A DNA stretch of 64,000 nucleotides from Mycobacterium sherrisii (GTDB lineage Bacteria > Actinomycetota > Actinomycetes > Mycobacteriales > Mycobacteriaceae). Shown here one piece after another: positions 36,218-43,879 of this stretch (position 1 is the stretch's first letter; the number at the start of each line of letters is the position of its first letter). Location of the stretch: NCBI RefSeq assembly GCF_002102355.1, contig NZ_LQPT01000028.1, positions 62,001 to 126,000 of the forward strand, given 5' to 3'. A program made the translations under genes and the position numbers. The notes below the pieces were generated by a model that worked only from the letters and a program-made list of their open reading frames with translations, made no database searches and had not been told where the DNA came from.

Positions 36218-36862
36218 GTGGCCAGAGCGCGGTTGTGGGGGTCGGGGCTGTTCGTCGTCATGGTGGTGGCCGCGACGATGGTGGCGAATACGGCAGCAGC
36301 AGAGGCGCCACCGAAAGCGGGCGTGCAGCTCGATCATGAAAGCGGCAGGTGCACAGCGGGTTTCGCGACTCTGGGCACCGACGGCAGCTACTACCTGTTG
36401 ACCAGCGGGCACTGCGACCCGCACGACGGTTCGGTGTGGACCTACGGTGCGCACATTCCGCTCGGAACCATCACCGCGAGTGAGAAAGAAGGCGACGGGC
36501 GGGATGCGGCCATCATCCGGCTCAACACGAATGTCGGCGCGCCATCCGGTGGCGTCGGCGGCCTGCCGATTCGAGATGTATTGAGCAGCAACGAAATCAA
36601 CGTCGGTGCACCGTTTTGCAAGCTGGGCGCGGTAACCGGGGAAACTTGCGGAAAGGTGATGGGAATCGACGGCGACGTCGTCGAAGCCAGCGTGTTCAGC
36701 CTGAACGGCGACAGTGGCAGCCCGGGCTACGTCAAGAATGATGACGGAACCGTCAGCGCCGTCGGCCTGTTGATGTCCTCACCCGACGGCGACGACAACA
36801 CCACCTACTTCACGTTGGTGCAGCCGGTGCTCGACCAGTGGGGGCTGCACATTCTGCCCTGA
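36218..36862 (+). CDS. secreted chymotrypsin-like (S1) protease
   Basis: A 214-aa exported protein from GTG 36218 behind AAGAGGA. The signal peptide (WGSGLFVVMVVAATMVANTA) is followed by an S1 domain with the triad His in LTSGHCD, Asp in GRDAAII and Ser in NGDSGSPGY. Cysteines flank the His and a loop, fitting disulfides. Resembles streptogrisin-type proteases without a pro-domain. The frame to 36170 is open but lacks a ribosome site. Confidence 0.83.
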   Translation: MARARLWGSGLFVVMVVAATMVANTAAAEAPPKAGVQLDHESGRCTAGFATLGTDGSYYLLTSGHCDPHDGSVWTYGAHIPLGTITASEKEGDGRDAAIIRLNTNVGAPSGGVGGLPIRDVLSSNEINVGAPFCKLGAVTGETCGKVMGIDGDVVEASVFSLNGDSGSPGYVKNDDGTVSAVGLLMSSPDGDDNTTYFTLVQPVLDQWGLHILP

Positions 36863-36988
36863 CGGCAGGTTTCGATCGGCCGAAAGGGTGGGTACAAGCC
36901 GGAGCGGTGTCTTGCGTCATGGCCCATGGTTAACGGTAGGGTCCAGGCGAACGCGAAGGTAGCGCCAGGAACAACACGGGGGTGGGCG

Positions 36989-37453
36989 GTGAAACGTCAG
37001 ATCGTGATCGGCGTGGCCGGTGTGGCCATGGTGGTCGCAGGCTGTGTCGGATGTTCGAGCAACAAGTCCAGCACCGGCGCCTCCAGTACGGCGGCAGCGC
37101 CGTCGGGCCCGCGGCTCATCGTGGACGGGCAGCAGCAGAACGTCACCGGCCAGGTCTCGTGCACGCCGTCCGGTGACAACATCAACATCGGCATCGGCGA
37201 CCCGACCGCCGGCATCGGCGCGGTGATCAGCAACGCCAACCCGCCAATCGTTCATTCGGTGGGGCTGGGCAACGTCAACGGCATCGCGTTTGGTTTCTCC
37301 GACGCCGCGCCCGATCAGGCCACCAATGCCGGAGCCGCGGTGGACGGCAAGAACTATGCGATCAAGGGCACTGCGACGGGGACCGACATGACCAATCCGC
37401 AGCAGCCGCAAACCGTCACCAAGACATTCGAGATGGACGTGACTTGCCCGTAG
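36989..37453 (+). CDS. LpqH-family (19-kDa antigen) lipoprotein
   Basis: A 154-aa lipoprotein from GTG 36989. VKRQIVIGVAGVAMVVAGC then VGCSSNKSS mirrors the LpqH signal; the lipidated Cys is most likely that of GCSSNK. The body carries the family repeats VNGIAFGFSD, NPPIVHSVGLGNVN and the closing TCP. LpqH-type lipoproteins are surface-exposed TLR2 agonists. The frame extends to 36926 without support. Confidence 0.85.
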   Translation: MKRQIVIGVAGVAMVVAGCVGCSSNKSSTGASSTAAAPSGPRLIVDGQQQNVTGQVSCTPSGDNINIGIGDPTAGIGAVISNANPPIVHSVGLGNVNGIAFGFSDAAPDQATNAGAAVDGKNYAIKGTATGTDMTNPQQPQTVTKTFEMDVTCP

Positions 37454-37519
37454 CCCGCGAGATACCAAGTGATACCGAGAGCTATCGTCGGGGCCGAGGC
37501 CCCAGAGGGGACGCAAGCT

Positions 37520-38419
37520 ATGTCTAAAAGGCGTGTCAGCGCGATGGCCGTCGCCGCAAGCCTCAGCATCTCCGCGCTGACGTTGAGCCAGGCGCTGGCC
37601 ACCGCCGCTCCACTCGATCCGCCCTGCCCCGGGGGCAGCTGCCACGGCGGTTCCGGCGGCCCCGGTGGGGCGCCGCAGGCCCCGCAACATCCGGTTGCGC
37701 CGGCAACCACGGAAGTCCCGCAGACTACGGAGGCGCCGAAGACCACCGAGCAACCGAGCCCCCGCACGACCGAGCCGCAGACCACGGCACCGCAAACCAG
37801 CGCCAGCGCGCCCACCACGACGGCACCGGCCAGCCAGACAACCACGCCGCCGGCCAGCCGGACCACGACGCCGGCGACCCCTTCCTCGACTGCGCCGAGC
37901 CGGCGCACGACATCCCCGGCCGAACAAACGACCTCGCCCAGCGCGCAAACCACCACCCCGGCGGGCGGGCAGACCACTTCGCCGTCCGCGCAGCGGCCCA
38001 CCCGGGCCCTGGTGGCGCCGAGCACGCAACCACCGCACCAGCCGTACACCCCTCGTGGCGCGTTTCTGACCGCCACCGCCGACGTCGGTGGTCCGACGAA
38101 CGCTGACGTCGGGTTCAGCATTGTCGGCCGCGGCGCGCCGCCACCGCCACCGCCGCGAGGCTGGGGCTGGAACGACGGGCCCGCTCCCGGACACCCACCG
38201 CCACATTGGCAGGGTCCGCCTCCTCCAGGCGGTTGGAACGGCCCGCCGCCCCCGGGCGGCTGGAACCGCCCGTGGTCCGGGCCGCCGCGCGACGTGGCTG
38301 TCGCCCGCCGTGACTTCGGCCCGTTCGCCTACAACACCTTCACCGTCGTTCCCGTCTTCAACTGGCAGTTCGGCGGTTGGGGGTACTGGTTCTTCGGTGT
38401 GTGGGTTCCGCTGTACTGA
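37520..38419 (+). CDS. Pro/Thr-rich exported protein
   Basis: A 299-aa protein. ATG 37520 follows AGAGGGG. Signal peptide MSKRRVSAMAVAASLSISAL, then about 130 residues of Pro/Thr-rich mucin-like sequence (TTEVPQTTEAPKTTEQ), a glycine/proline block (PPPGGWNGPPPPGGWNRPW) and an aromatic C-terminus. Likely wall-associated and possibly O-mannosylated, which mycobacteria do on Thr-rich stretches. No domain recognised. Confidence 0.7.
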   Translation: MSKRRVSAMAVAASLSISALTLSQALATAAPLDPPCPGGSCHGGSGGPGGAPQAPQHPVAPATTEVPQTTEAPKTTEQPSPRTTEPQTTAPQTSASAPTTTAPASQTTTPPASRTTTPATPSSTAPSRRTTSPAEQTTSPSAQTTTPAGGQTTSPSAQRPTRALVAPSTQPPHQPYTPRGAFLTATADVGGPTNADVGFSIVGRGAPPPPPPRGWGWNDGPAPGHPPPHWQGPPPPGGWNGPPPPGGWNRPWSGPPRDVAVARRDFGPFAYNTFTVVPVFNWQFGGWGYWFFGVWVPLY

Positions 38420-38441
38420 ACCGCGACCGGACACCCGTGAG

Positions 38442-39212
38442 TTGACAGGCCCGTTTGTCAGCCTCCATCGCGACGGCGGCCTGCTCGTCGTCGAGCTGAT
38501 CAACTCCGAGCCGCTGAACATCCTGGGCAGCGGCGGCATCGAGGAACTGACCCACGCGTTTCGAACGATCAGTGCCGACAACGACATTCGCGTGGTGGTA
38601 CTCCGGGGCGCGGGCGACGCGGCGTTCATCGGTGGGGCCGACATCCACGAGATGGTCAATCTTCAGCGGTCCACCGCCGAGGTGTTCATCCGTCGGCTCG
38701 CCGGTCTGTGTGAGGCGATCCGCTCGTGTCCCGTGGCAGTGATCGCCCGACTCGCGGGATGGTGCCTGGGCGGTGGTTTGGAGGTCGCGATCTGTTGCGA
38801 TCTGCGAATTGCGGAGGCGGGGGCCAAGTTCGGGATGCCGGAGGTGGCCGTCGGAATTCCTTCGGTGATCCATTCGGCGATGCTGCCCGCACTGATCGGC
38901 GCATCGCACTCGGCCTGGCTGCTGTTGACCGGTGAAACGATCGACGCCGACACGGCCGCCGGCTGGGGCCTGGTGCACGAGGTCGTGGCCGCCGACGAAC
39001 TCGACCCCCGCATCACCGAACTGACGACGAAACTCAGCGGATTCGGGACGGCCGCAGTCCGTCAACAGAAGCGCTTGCTGAACAAATGGTTCGACATGAC
39101 CGTGCACGCGGCGATCGAAGACAGCGTGGAGCAGTTCGGTTTGTCCTTTTTGACCGGGGAGCCGCAGCAGCACATGCGGGCATTTCTGTCGCGTAAGCGC
39201 CCGATGAGCTAG
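38442..39212 (+). CDS. enoyl-CoA hydratase/isomerase family
   Basis: A 256-aa crotonase. FIGGADIHEMV is the first oxyanion segment, and both catalytic glutamates are present in GGGLEVAICCD and KFGMPEVAVG. TTG 38442 is the likely start (LTGPFVSLHRDGG); no good ribosome site. The frame upstream to 38088 overlaps the Pro/Thr-rich gene and is a shadow. Unlike the crotonase at 29939, it looks catalytically competent. Confidence 0.82.
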   Translation: MTGPFVSLHRDGGLLVVELINSEPLNILGSGGIEELTHAFRTISADNDIRVVVLRGAGDAAFIGGADIHEMVNLQRSTAEVFIRRLAGLCEAIRSCPVAVIARLAGWCLGGGLEVAICCDLRIAEAGAKFGMPEVAVGIPSVIHSAMLPALIGASHSAWLLLTGETIDADTAAGWGLVHEVVAADELDPRITELTTKLSGFGTAAVRQQKRLLNKWFDMTVHAAIEDSVEQFGLSFLTGEPQQHMRAFLSRKRPMS

Positions 39213-39269
39213 CCGGCCTGATCACGTCAACGCGGGCGGGACGTTGTTGCGGCGACGCAATTTCGTAAT

Positions 39270-39288
39270 TAAGGTAAGGCTTACCTTA
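39270..39288. promoter_or_regulatory. IdeR/DtxR-type iron box
   Basis: TAAGGTAAGGCTTACCTTA, a perfect 9+1+9 palindrome matching 15 of 19 positions of the IdeR consensus TTAGGTTAGGCTAACCTAA. It ends 27 bases before the diflavin reductase ATG, where repressor would block transcription in iron-replete cells. Confidence 0.82.
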
Positions 39289-39315
39289 TAACGCTGGACG
39301 ACCAGGAGCGGCGCC

Positions 39316-40950
39316 ATGACTTCGGAATGTGCGGTCCTCGTCGGCTACGGCAGCGACATGGGGAATGCCGAAGACGCCGCCATCTCGTTTACCGAAGCGC
39401 TCAAGGAGGCGCTCGACCTGAGCACCACCGCACTCGAACTCAACCAGGTCGAACCCGCCAACCTGCAATCGGTAACTCACTTCTTCGTGGTGTGCTCGAC
39501 GTGGGGCGAGGGCGAGTTCCCAGACAATGCCGCATTGTTCTGGGAGGCAATACGCGCCGAGGATGCCGACCGGTTGGAGCATTTGCGATTCGCGGTCCTC
39601 GCGCTCGGTGACACCGGCTACGACCAATTCTGCAATGCGGGCCGGCTGCTCGACGAGCGGCTGGCAAGTCTGGGTGGCATCCGGTTACTCGATCGCGTTG
39701 ACGTCGACGGCCCCTACCAGCAGGCGGCGCAGACGTGGACGGATGAGGTGATCAAGCTGCTCGTCGCGGCCCAGACCAAGACCGTGCCCGCGGTCGTCGC
39801 AAGCGTGTCGGAACCAGGACCGGCACAGGGCGCCGGATCCGCGCGGCGCGACCGCAGCCACCCGCTTCACGACGCGCGCGTCGTGGTCAATCGCCTGCTC
39901 ACCACCGCCGAGTCGGACAAAGAGGTCCGGCATTACGAGATAGATCTCTCCGGATCCGGGATCGCTTATGAGGCAGGCGATTCCGTCGCCGTGCAGGCAA
40001 CCAACAATCCCGTGTTGGTCGAGGCCATCTTGGACGAGCTGGGCGCGGATCGCGAGCATGCGGTGGCCGGTTACGACGAGCCACTGGGCGTGCTGCTCAC
40101 GGAGCGGCTTGAAATTCGGACTCCGTCGCGGGCGTTGCAGACCCTGGCGGCAGCGCGGATCGGGGCGGGGCTTGCGACGTTCCCGCCGGGCGGCGCCAAT
40201 GCGACCGGGCCGGACCCGTGGCGGGACGGCAAGGATGTGCTCGACCTGATCAGGCTGGCCCGGCTGACCATCGATGAAGTCGTCGACACCCTGCGCCCAC
40301 TGCAGTCCCGGGATTATTCGATCGCTTCCAGTCCGCTGGTACATCCCGACCGGGCGCACTTGACGGTGGCGACGGTGCGCTACGACGCCGGCGGACGTCG
40401 ACACGGCGGCGTGGCTTCGACGTTCCTGGCCGATCGAGCCGAGACGGTACGAGTGCAGCTGCGGCCCAACCATTCGTTCCGGTTGCCCGCCGCCGACGTC
40501 CCGATCATCATGATCGGTCCCGGCACCGGCATTGCACCGTTTCGCGCGTTCCTGCAGGAACGTCAGGCGGTGGGCGCGTCTGGCCGATCGTGGCTGTTCT
40601 TCGGCGATCGTCGACGTCACTGCGATTTCCTGTACCGAGACGAGCTCGGCGCCTTCGTCGGCTCCGGCACGCTCAGCCGACTCGATCTTGCGTTCTCCCG
40701 CGACTGCGCCGGTGATGAGCCGAAGCGGTATGTGCAGCACCGTATGTGGGAGAATTCGACGGAGATCTACGCGTGGCTACAAGACGGCGCGCACGTGTAC
40801 GTCTGTGGCGACGCCGACCGGATGGCCAAAGACGTCGACACAACGCTGCGCGGCATCGTCGCCCGCTGCGGCGGGATGGACGATGCCGCCGCGCACGCCT
40901 ACGTCAACGAACTGATGAAGAACCACCGTTACCTGCGCGACGTCTATTGA
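39316..40950 (+). CDS. CysJ-like diflavin reductase under an iron box
   Basis: A 544-aa protein with a flavodoxin domain (residues about 6-150, VGYGSDMGNAEDAA), an FAD-binding CysJ/CPR domain (RDYSIASSPLVHP near 330, GGVASTFLADRA near 365) and an NADPH domain (MIGPGTGIAPFRAF, LFFGDRRRHCDF, YVCGDADRMAKDV), ending in the aromatic YLRDVY of CysJ. It would pass electrons from NADPH through FAD and FMN to a partner. No sulfite reductase haemoprotein is nearby. ATG 39316 has AGGAG. The iron box points to iron-starvation induction. Confidence 0.9.
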   Translation: MTSECAVLVGYGSDMGNAEDAAISFTEALKEALDLSTTALELNQVEPANLQSVTHFFVVCSTWGEGEFPDNAALFWEAIRAEDADRLEHLRFAVLALGDTGYDQFCNAGRLLDERLASLGGIRLLDRVDVDGPYQQAAQTWTDEVIKLLVAAQTKTVPAVVASVSEPGPAQGAGSARRDRSHPLHDARVVVNRLLTTAESDKEVRHYEIDLSGSGIAYEAGDSVAVQATNNPVLVEAILDELGADREHAVAGYDEPLGVLLTERLEIRTPSRALQTLAAARIGAGLATFPPGGANATGPDPWRDGKDVLDLIRLARLTIDEVVDTLRPLQSRDYSIASSPLVHPDRAHLTVATVRYDAGGRRHGGVASTFLADRAETVRVQLRPNHSFRLPAADVPIIMIGPGTGIAPFRAFLQERQAVGASGRSWLFFGDRRRHCDFLYRDELGAFVGSGTLSRLDLAFSRDCAGDEPKRYVQHRMWENSTEIYAWLQDGAHVYVCGDADRMAKDVDTTLRGIVARCGGMDDAAAHAYVNELMKNHRYLRDVY

Positions 40951-40959
40951 TCGAAGCCA

Positions 40960-41418
40960 TCAATGTTTTTGATTCGCAAAGTAATCGAGACACACGGTGG
41001 TGCCGTCGGGGCGAGTGTCGATGCGGCAATGATCCGCCAGCGCGTGCATCAGCATGATGCCGCGGGAGGCGCGCGGATCGCGGGGGTGGGGCGGCGACGA
41101 CTGTTGCTGCCATGTCCCCTGATCGCTGACGCACACCCTGATGGTTTCCGCGCCGGGGTCGTAGCCGGCCTCCAGTTCCATGGTGCCGGCGAAATGTCGA
41201 GCGCGGTATGCGTGTTCGACGCAGTTGGCCAGCGCCTCATTGACACCGAGGACGATGTCGTCACTGATCTCAGGGGAGGCTTGCGGCAACCGTCGTAGCC
41301 AGTTTCGCAGGACACGACGTAATTTACTCGCGGTCGCGGCATCCGCTGAGCCCACACAGCTCAGCGGCGCCGGTGCCGGCGAGACCGCTGAATTCTTTAA
41401 GCTCATACGTCCCCGCAT
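40960..41418 (-). CDS. RsbW-type anti-sigma ATPase domain protein
   Basis: About 152 aa. A HATPase_c domain of anti-sigma kinases: N-box DIVLGVNEALANCVEHAY, G1-like VSDQGTW, and RGIMLMHALADH. ATG 41418 or 41406 could start it; the longer frame to 41610 is not supported. It is convergent with the diflavin reductase, 9 bases apart. No sigma factor or STAS partner is adjacent, so the target is unknown. Confidence 0.78.
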   Translation of the reverse strand: MRGRMSLKNSAVSPAPAPLSCVGSADAATASKLRRVLRNWLRRLPQASPEISDDIVLGVNEALANCVEHAYRARHFAGTMELEAGYDPGAETIRVCVSDQGTWQQQSSPPHPRDPRASRGIMLMHALADHCRIDTRPDGTTVCLDYFANQKH

Positions 41419-41536
41419 ACCCGATCGCACCAAGAAGGAATCGGGGTCACGTATCGCTTCGGCCACGAAGCAATAGCACCGCCGCAACGGAAGTGATTGA
41501 TGCCGAGGGTCTTTGAGTGCGCAGGCCGTTTCGCGG

Positions 41537-42001
41537 CTATGGGGCTGCGATCCCGTCCATGGGCGGTCCGTCGCCGTGCCCGAGATTGCGGCTTGCCAAG
41601 CTGGTGGCAAACGCCTTGCCGCCCCGGACGGTCCCGACGATGTCCACGTCTTCGTTGATCGTGAAAGGCGAAGTGGCCGTGACGTGTTGACTTCCGTCCT
41701 GCGTGATCACGGTGGTATCCGGGGTGAAAAAGTAGGTTCGGGTAAACCCGCCGACGCTGCGCGCGGTAACCGAATCAGGCGTCACCGCGATTAGGACGCC
41801 TTCTTGACTCACCGGATTGGTGGCCGATTCCGAAGGTGCTGCGGCCGTGGCGCGGTCGGACGTAGAAGGCTTTTCGGCGGGCCACCCCGCGATCGTCAAG
41901 GCGGTAAAGCCGGCGGCGCACAGCAGGGACAGGGGAGCAGCGGCGCACACCGCCGCACGGTCTCGCTTGCGCGATACCGGCATTCGATGTTTAGCGCTCA
42001 C
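41537..42001 (-). CDS. exported protein of unknown function
   Basis: A 154-aa protein with an N-terminal basic region, a hydrophobic segment (AAPLSLLCAAGFTALTIAGW) and a beta-rich outer domain (VLIAVTPDSVTARSVGGFTR) resembling small DUF5666-like exported proteins. Leftward, behind a short frameshifted gene. Function unknown. Confidence 0.65.
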   Translation of the reverse strand: MSAKHRMPVSRKRDRAAVCAAAPLSLLCAAGFTALTIAGWPAEKPSTSDRATAAAPSESATNPVSQEGVLIAVTPDSVTARSVGGFTRTYFFTPDTTVITQDGSQHVTATSPFTINEDVDIVGTVRGGKAFATSLASRNLGHGDGPPMDGIAAP

Positions 42002-42111
42002 GATGTGTCCTGGGGCTCCGCAATAGGAACGTCAACGAATTCGGTCGATTTCGTTTCATTTCGTTCGATGGGAGTAACCCGTAGCTCGCGCAGGTAAACC
42101 CAGCGCGGCGG

Positions 42112-42424
42112 CTAGTTCGCGTTGAGACTCGGGCAATCCTGATAGCGAGCCGCATCGATGAAGGCGTCCGCGCGCTCCGCGGCCGCGTCGTCATCCATGC
42201 CGGTAAGAACGACGTCGTTGGCCTTTTCGGCCGTGCTGACAATCTGCCGGCGAGTCCACCCTTGCGCCAACGCCGCACAAATCGTCGTCGCCGTCTGGTT
42301 TCTGTGGTTCGGCCAATCGGGGGCAAACGTGATCGGGTCGGCGTGCGCCGGGGCCATCGGCGGGGAACACGCCCGCGCCGAGGAGCGGAATCGCCAACGC
42401 CATTACTGGAAGCAATTTCGTCAT
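42112..42424 (-). pseudogene. frameshifted small exported protein gene
   Basis: ATG 42424 encodes a clean signal peptide (MTKLLPVMALAIPLLGAGVF) but that frame then reads unrelated residues. The mature part (MAPAHADPITFAPDWPNH to DCPSLNAN) lies in another frame from ATG 42357. Removing one base near 42358-42361 would join them as VFPAMAPAHADP. The mature part has two cysteines and a DUF732-like look. It is either a true inactivation or a sequencing error. Confidence 0.6.
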
Positions 42425-42552
42425 AGATGCCGACCATAGGCAGGTTATCCGGGAGTTGGCTGTGCCGTTACTGTGCGCGGGCCCGCGCTGCCCGGCCTTC
42501 GGCCGGCTGACCGGACCTAGTCGGGCCGTCACAATCGGGGTCGCAATCGGGG

Positions 42553-42918
42553 TCACCGGTCGCCGGCTTCGGCTTCCTTGCGTTTGAGTGCGGCGAGCTT
42601 GTGGTCGACCTCGGCCGATTCGCGGTGAAATGCGACAGACTTCCGCACCACGTCGGCGTTGCCGACGCCTTGCCGAAGGGTTTCGTCCTCGATCTGCGCG
42701 AGTCGCTCGTGGAATCTCGCCGACCTTTCGAGGCTCCCGGCCGCCGAGCGCGCCGCCTCAGCCGCGGCTGCACGTGCCTGCTGTGCGCGGTGCTCGGCGT
42801 CATCGGCGTCTTGTCGGGTGACTGGTCCCTCGTCCGGTCCGTCCTGCCGGTGGCGCAGTTCGGCGGCGCGTCGGGCGGCGTCGACTGCTCGTGCCTGGGG
42901 GTCGCGTTCAGTGGCCAT
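42553..42918 (-). CDS. Ala-rich coiled-coil protein
   Basis: A 121-aa protein from ATG 42918 (MATERDPQARAVDAARRAAE). Nearly all helix with heptad-like Ala/Leu spacing (AQQARAAAAEAARSAAGSLE) and no membrane segment. No family recognised. Divergent from the DUF732 membrane protein gene. Confidence 0.6.
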   Translation of the reverse strand: MATERDPQARAVDAARRAAELRHRQDGPDEGPVTRQDADDAEHRAQQARAAAAEAARSAAGSLERSARFHERLAQIEDETLRQGVGNADVVRKSVAFHRESAEVDHKLAALKRKEAEAGDR

Positions 42919-43031
42919 GGTCTGCTTTCTTGTCGCACTCAGCTGGTTATTGAGGTTGTGCCCCGCGTGACGCTTGTCATTCGCCTGAACCCGGACTTGT
43001 GGCAACCCCGCGGCGCTCTCAGACTGGTGAT

Positions 43032-43835
43032 ATGCGTGACCGCGAGACCATCGAGTCGGAATTGCGGCGGCTTGCGCAGCGGGGCGGACAACTCTCGCCG
43101 CGAGAGGCCGATGCGCTGCTCGACGAGCTCTTGGCCCACAACGCGGGTGCGTCGCGCATCGAGGCGGTGACACCGGAGGAACTCGTTTTTGTCCCCGATG
43201 CCTGGTTGCGTGAGCCTCTCAAGGCCCGCAAGCCCCGCGCGATTCGGGCCCGCGGCGCCCGCCGCCGGCGCCGTGGCACGCTGCGCCGGTTCGGCATGAG
43301 GGCGGCGTTGCCACTTTCGCTGCTGGCCCTCGTCGCCGCGGTCATCCTGACGTTCGTGATGCATCGTCATTATTCGGCGGCGCAGCCCGCCGAAGCGCAA
43401 CCTGCACAACGTCCGCCGTCGTCCGCGGCGCCGCAGCCGACGGCGCCGCCAGCGCCCGGGCCGCGCAGCAGCATCACGGACAAGGCGTTCGTCGCCGCCT
43501 TGACGCAGGAAGGCGTACCGGTACCCAGCCAGGAGTACGTCGTGAGCCAGGGCCGCGCCGTGTGCGACTACCTCGCGCAGCACCGCAATTACGCGGACGC
43601 GGTCGCCTTCGTGCAGCGGTCGTCGATATGGGATGCGGACCAGAGCGCCGAGGTCACCGCGGGCGCCATCATCTCGTACTGCCCGCAGTCGCAGCCCTCG
43701 ATGGCCGACGAATTACAGCCGGCTTATCAGAACACCCTTTCCGATTTGCAGGCGATCGAGGGAAAGTTGCAAGGCATTCAGGACGATCTGCACGGGATTC
43801 AGGGCGGTCTGGACAATCTGCCGGGGCATCCCTGA
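43032..43835 (+). CDS. membrane-anchored DUF732 protein
   Basis: A 267-aa protein from ATG 43032. A cytoplasmic helical region (residues 1-85, TIESELRRLAQRGGQLSPRE), an arginine-rich stop, one membrane segment (ALPLSLLALVAAVILTFVMH), a Pro-rich linker and an outer DUF732 domain (DKAFVAALTQEGVPVPS, with Cys in GRAVCDYLA and SYCPQ). A short helical C-terminal repeat follows (LQGIQDDLHGIQGGLDNL). Unusual in joining DUF732 to a cytoplasmic domain. Confidence 0.78.
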   Translation: MRDRETIESELRRLAQRGGQLSPREADALLDELLAHNAGASRIEAVTPEELVFVPDAWLREPLKARKPRAIRARGARRRRRGTLRRFGMRAALPLSLLALVAAVILTFVMHRHYSAAQPAEAQPAQRPPSSAAPQPTAPPAPGPRSSITDKAFVAALTQEGVPVPSQEYVVSQGRAVCDYLAQHRNYADAVAFVQRSSIWDADQSAEVTAGAIISYCPQSQPSMADELQPAYQNTLSDLQAIEGKLQGIQDDLHGIQGGLDNLPGHP

Positions 43836-43879
43836 TTCGAGGTATCGACCGAGTTGCTGCGGGGCAGCCCATAGGCGAG

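Noticed and set aside
38088-38441. N-terminal extension of the enoyl-CoA hydratase
   Set aside because: Overlaps the Pro/Thr-rich gene in another frame and has Arg-rich shadow composition; the crotonase homology starts after 38442.
36917-38659. 580-aa minus-strand frame
   Set aside because: Arginine-rich low-complexity shadow of the lipoprotein and Pro/Thr-rich genes.
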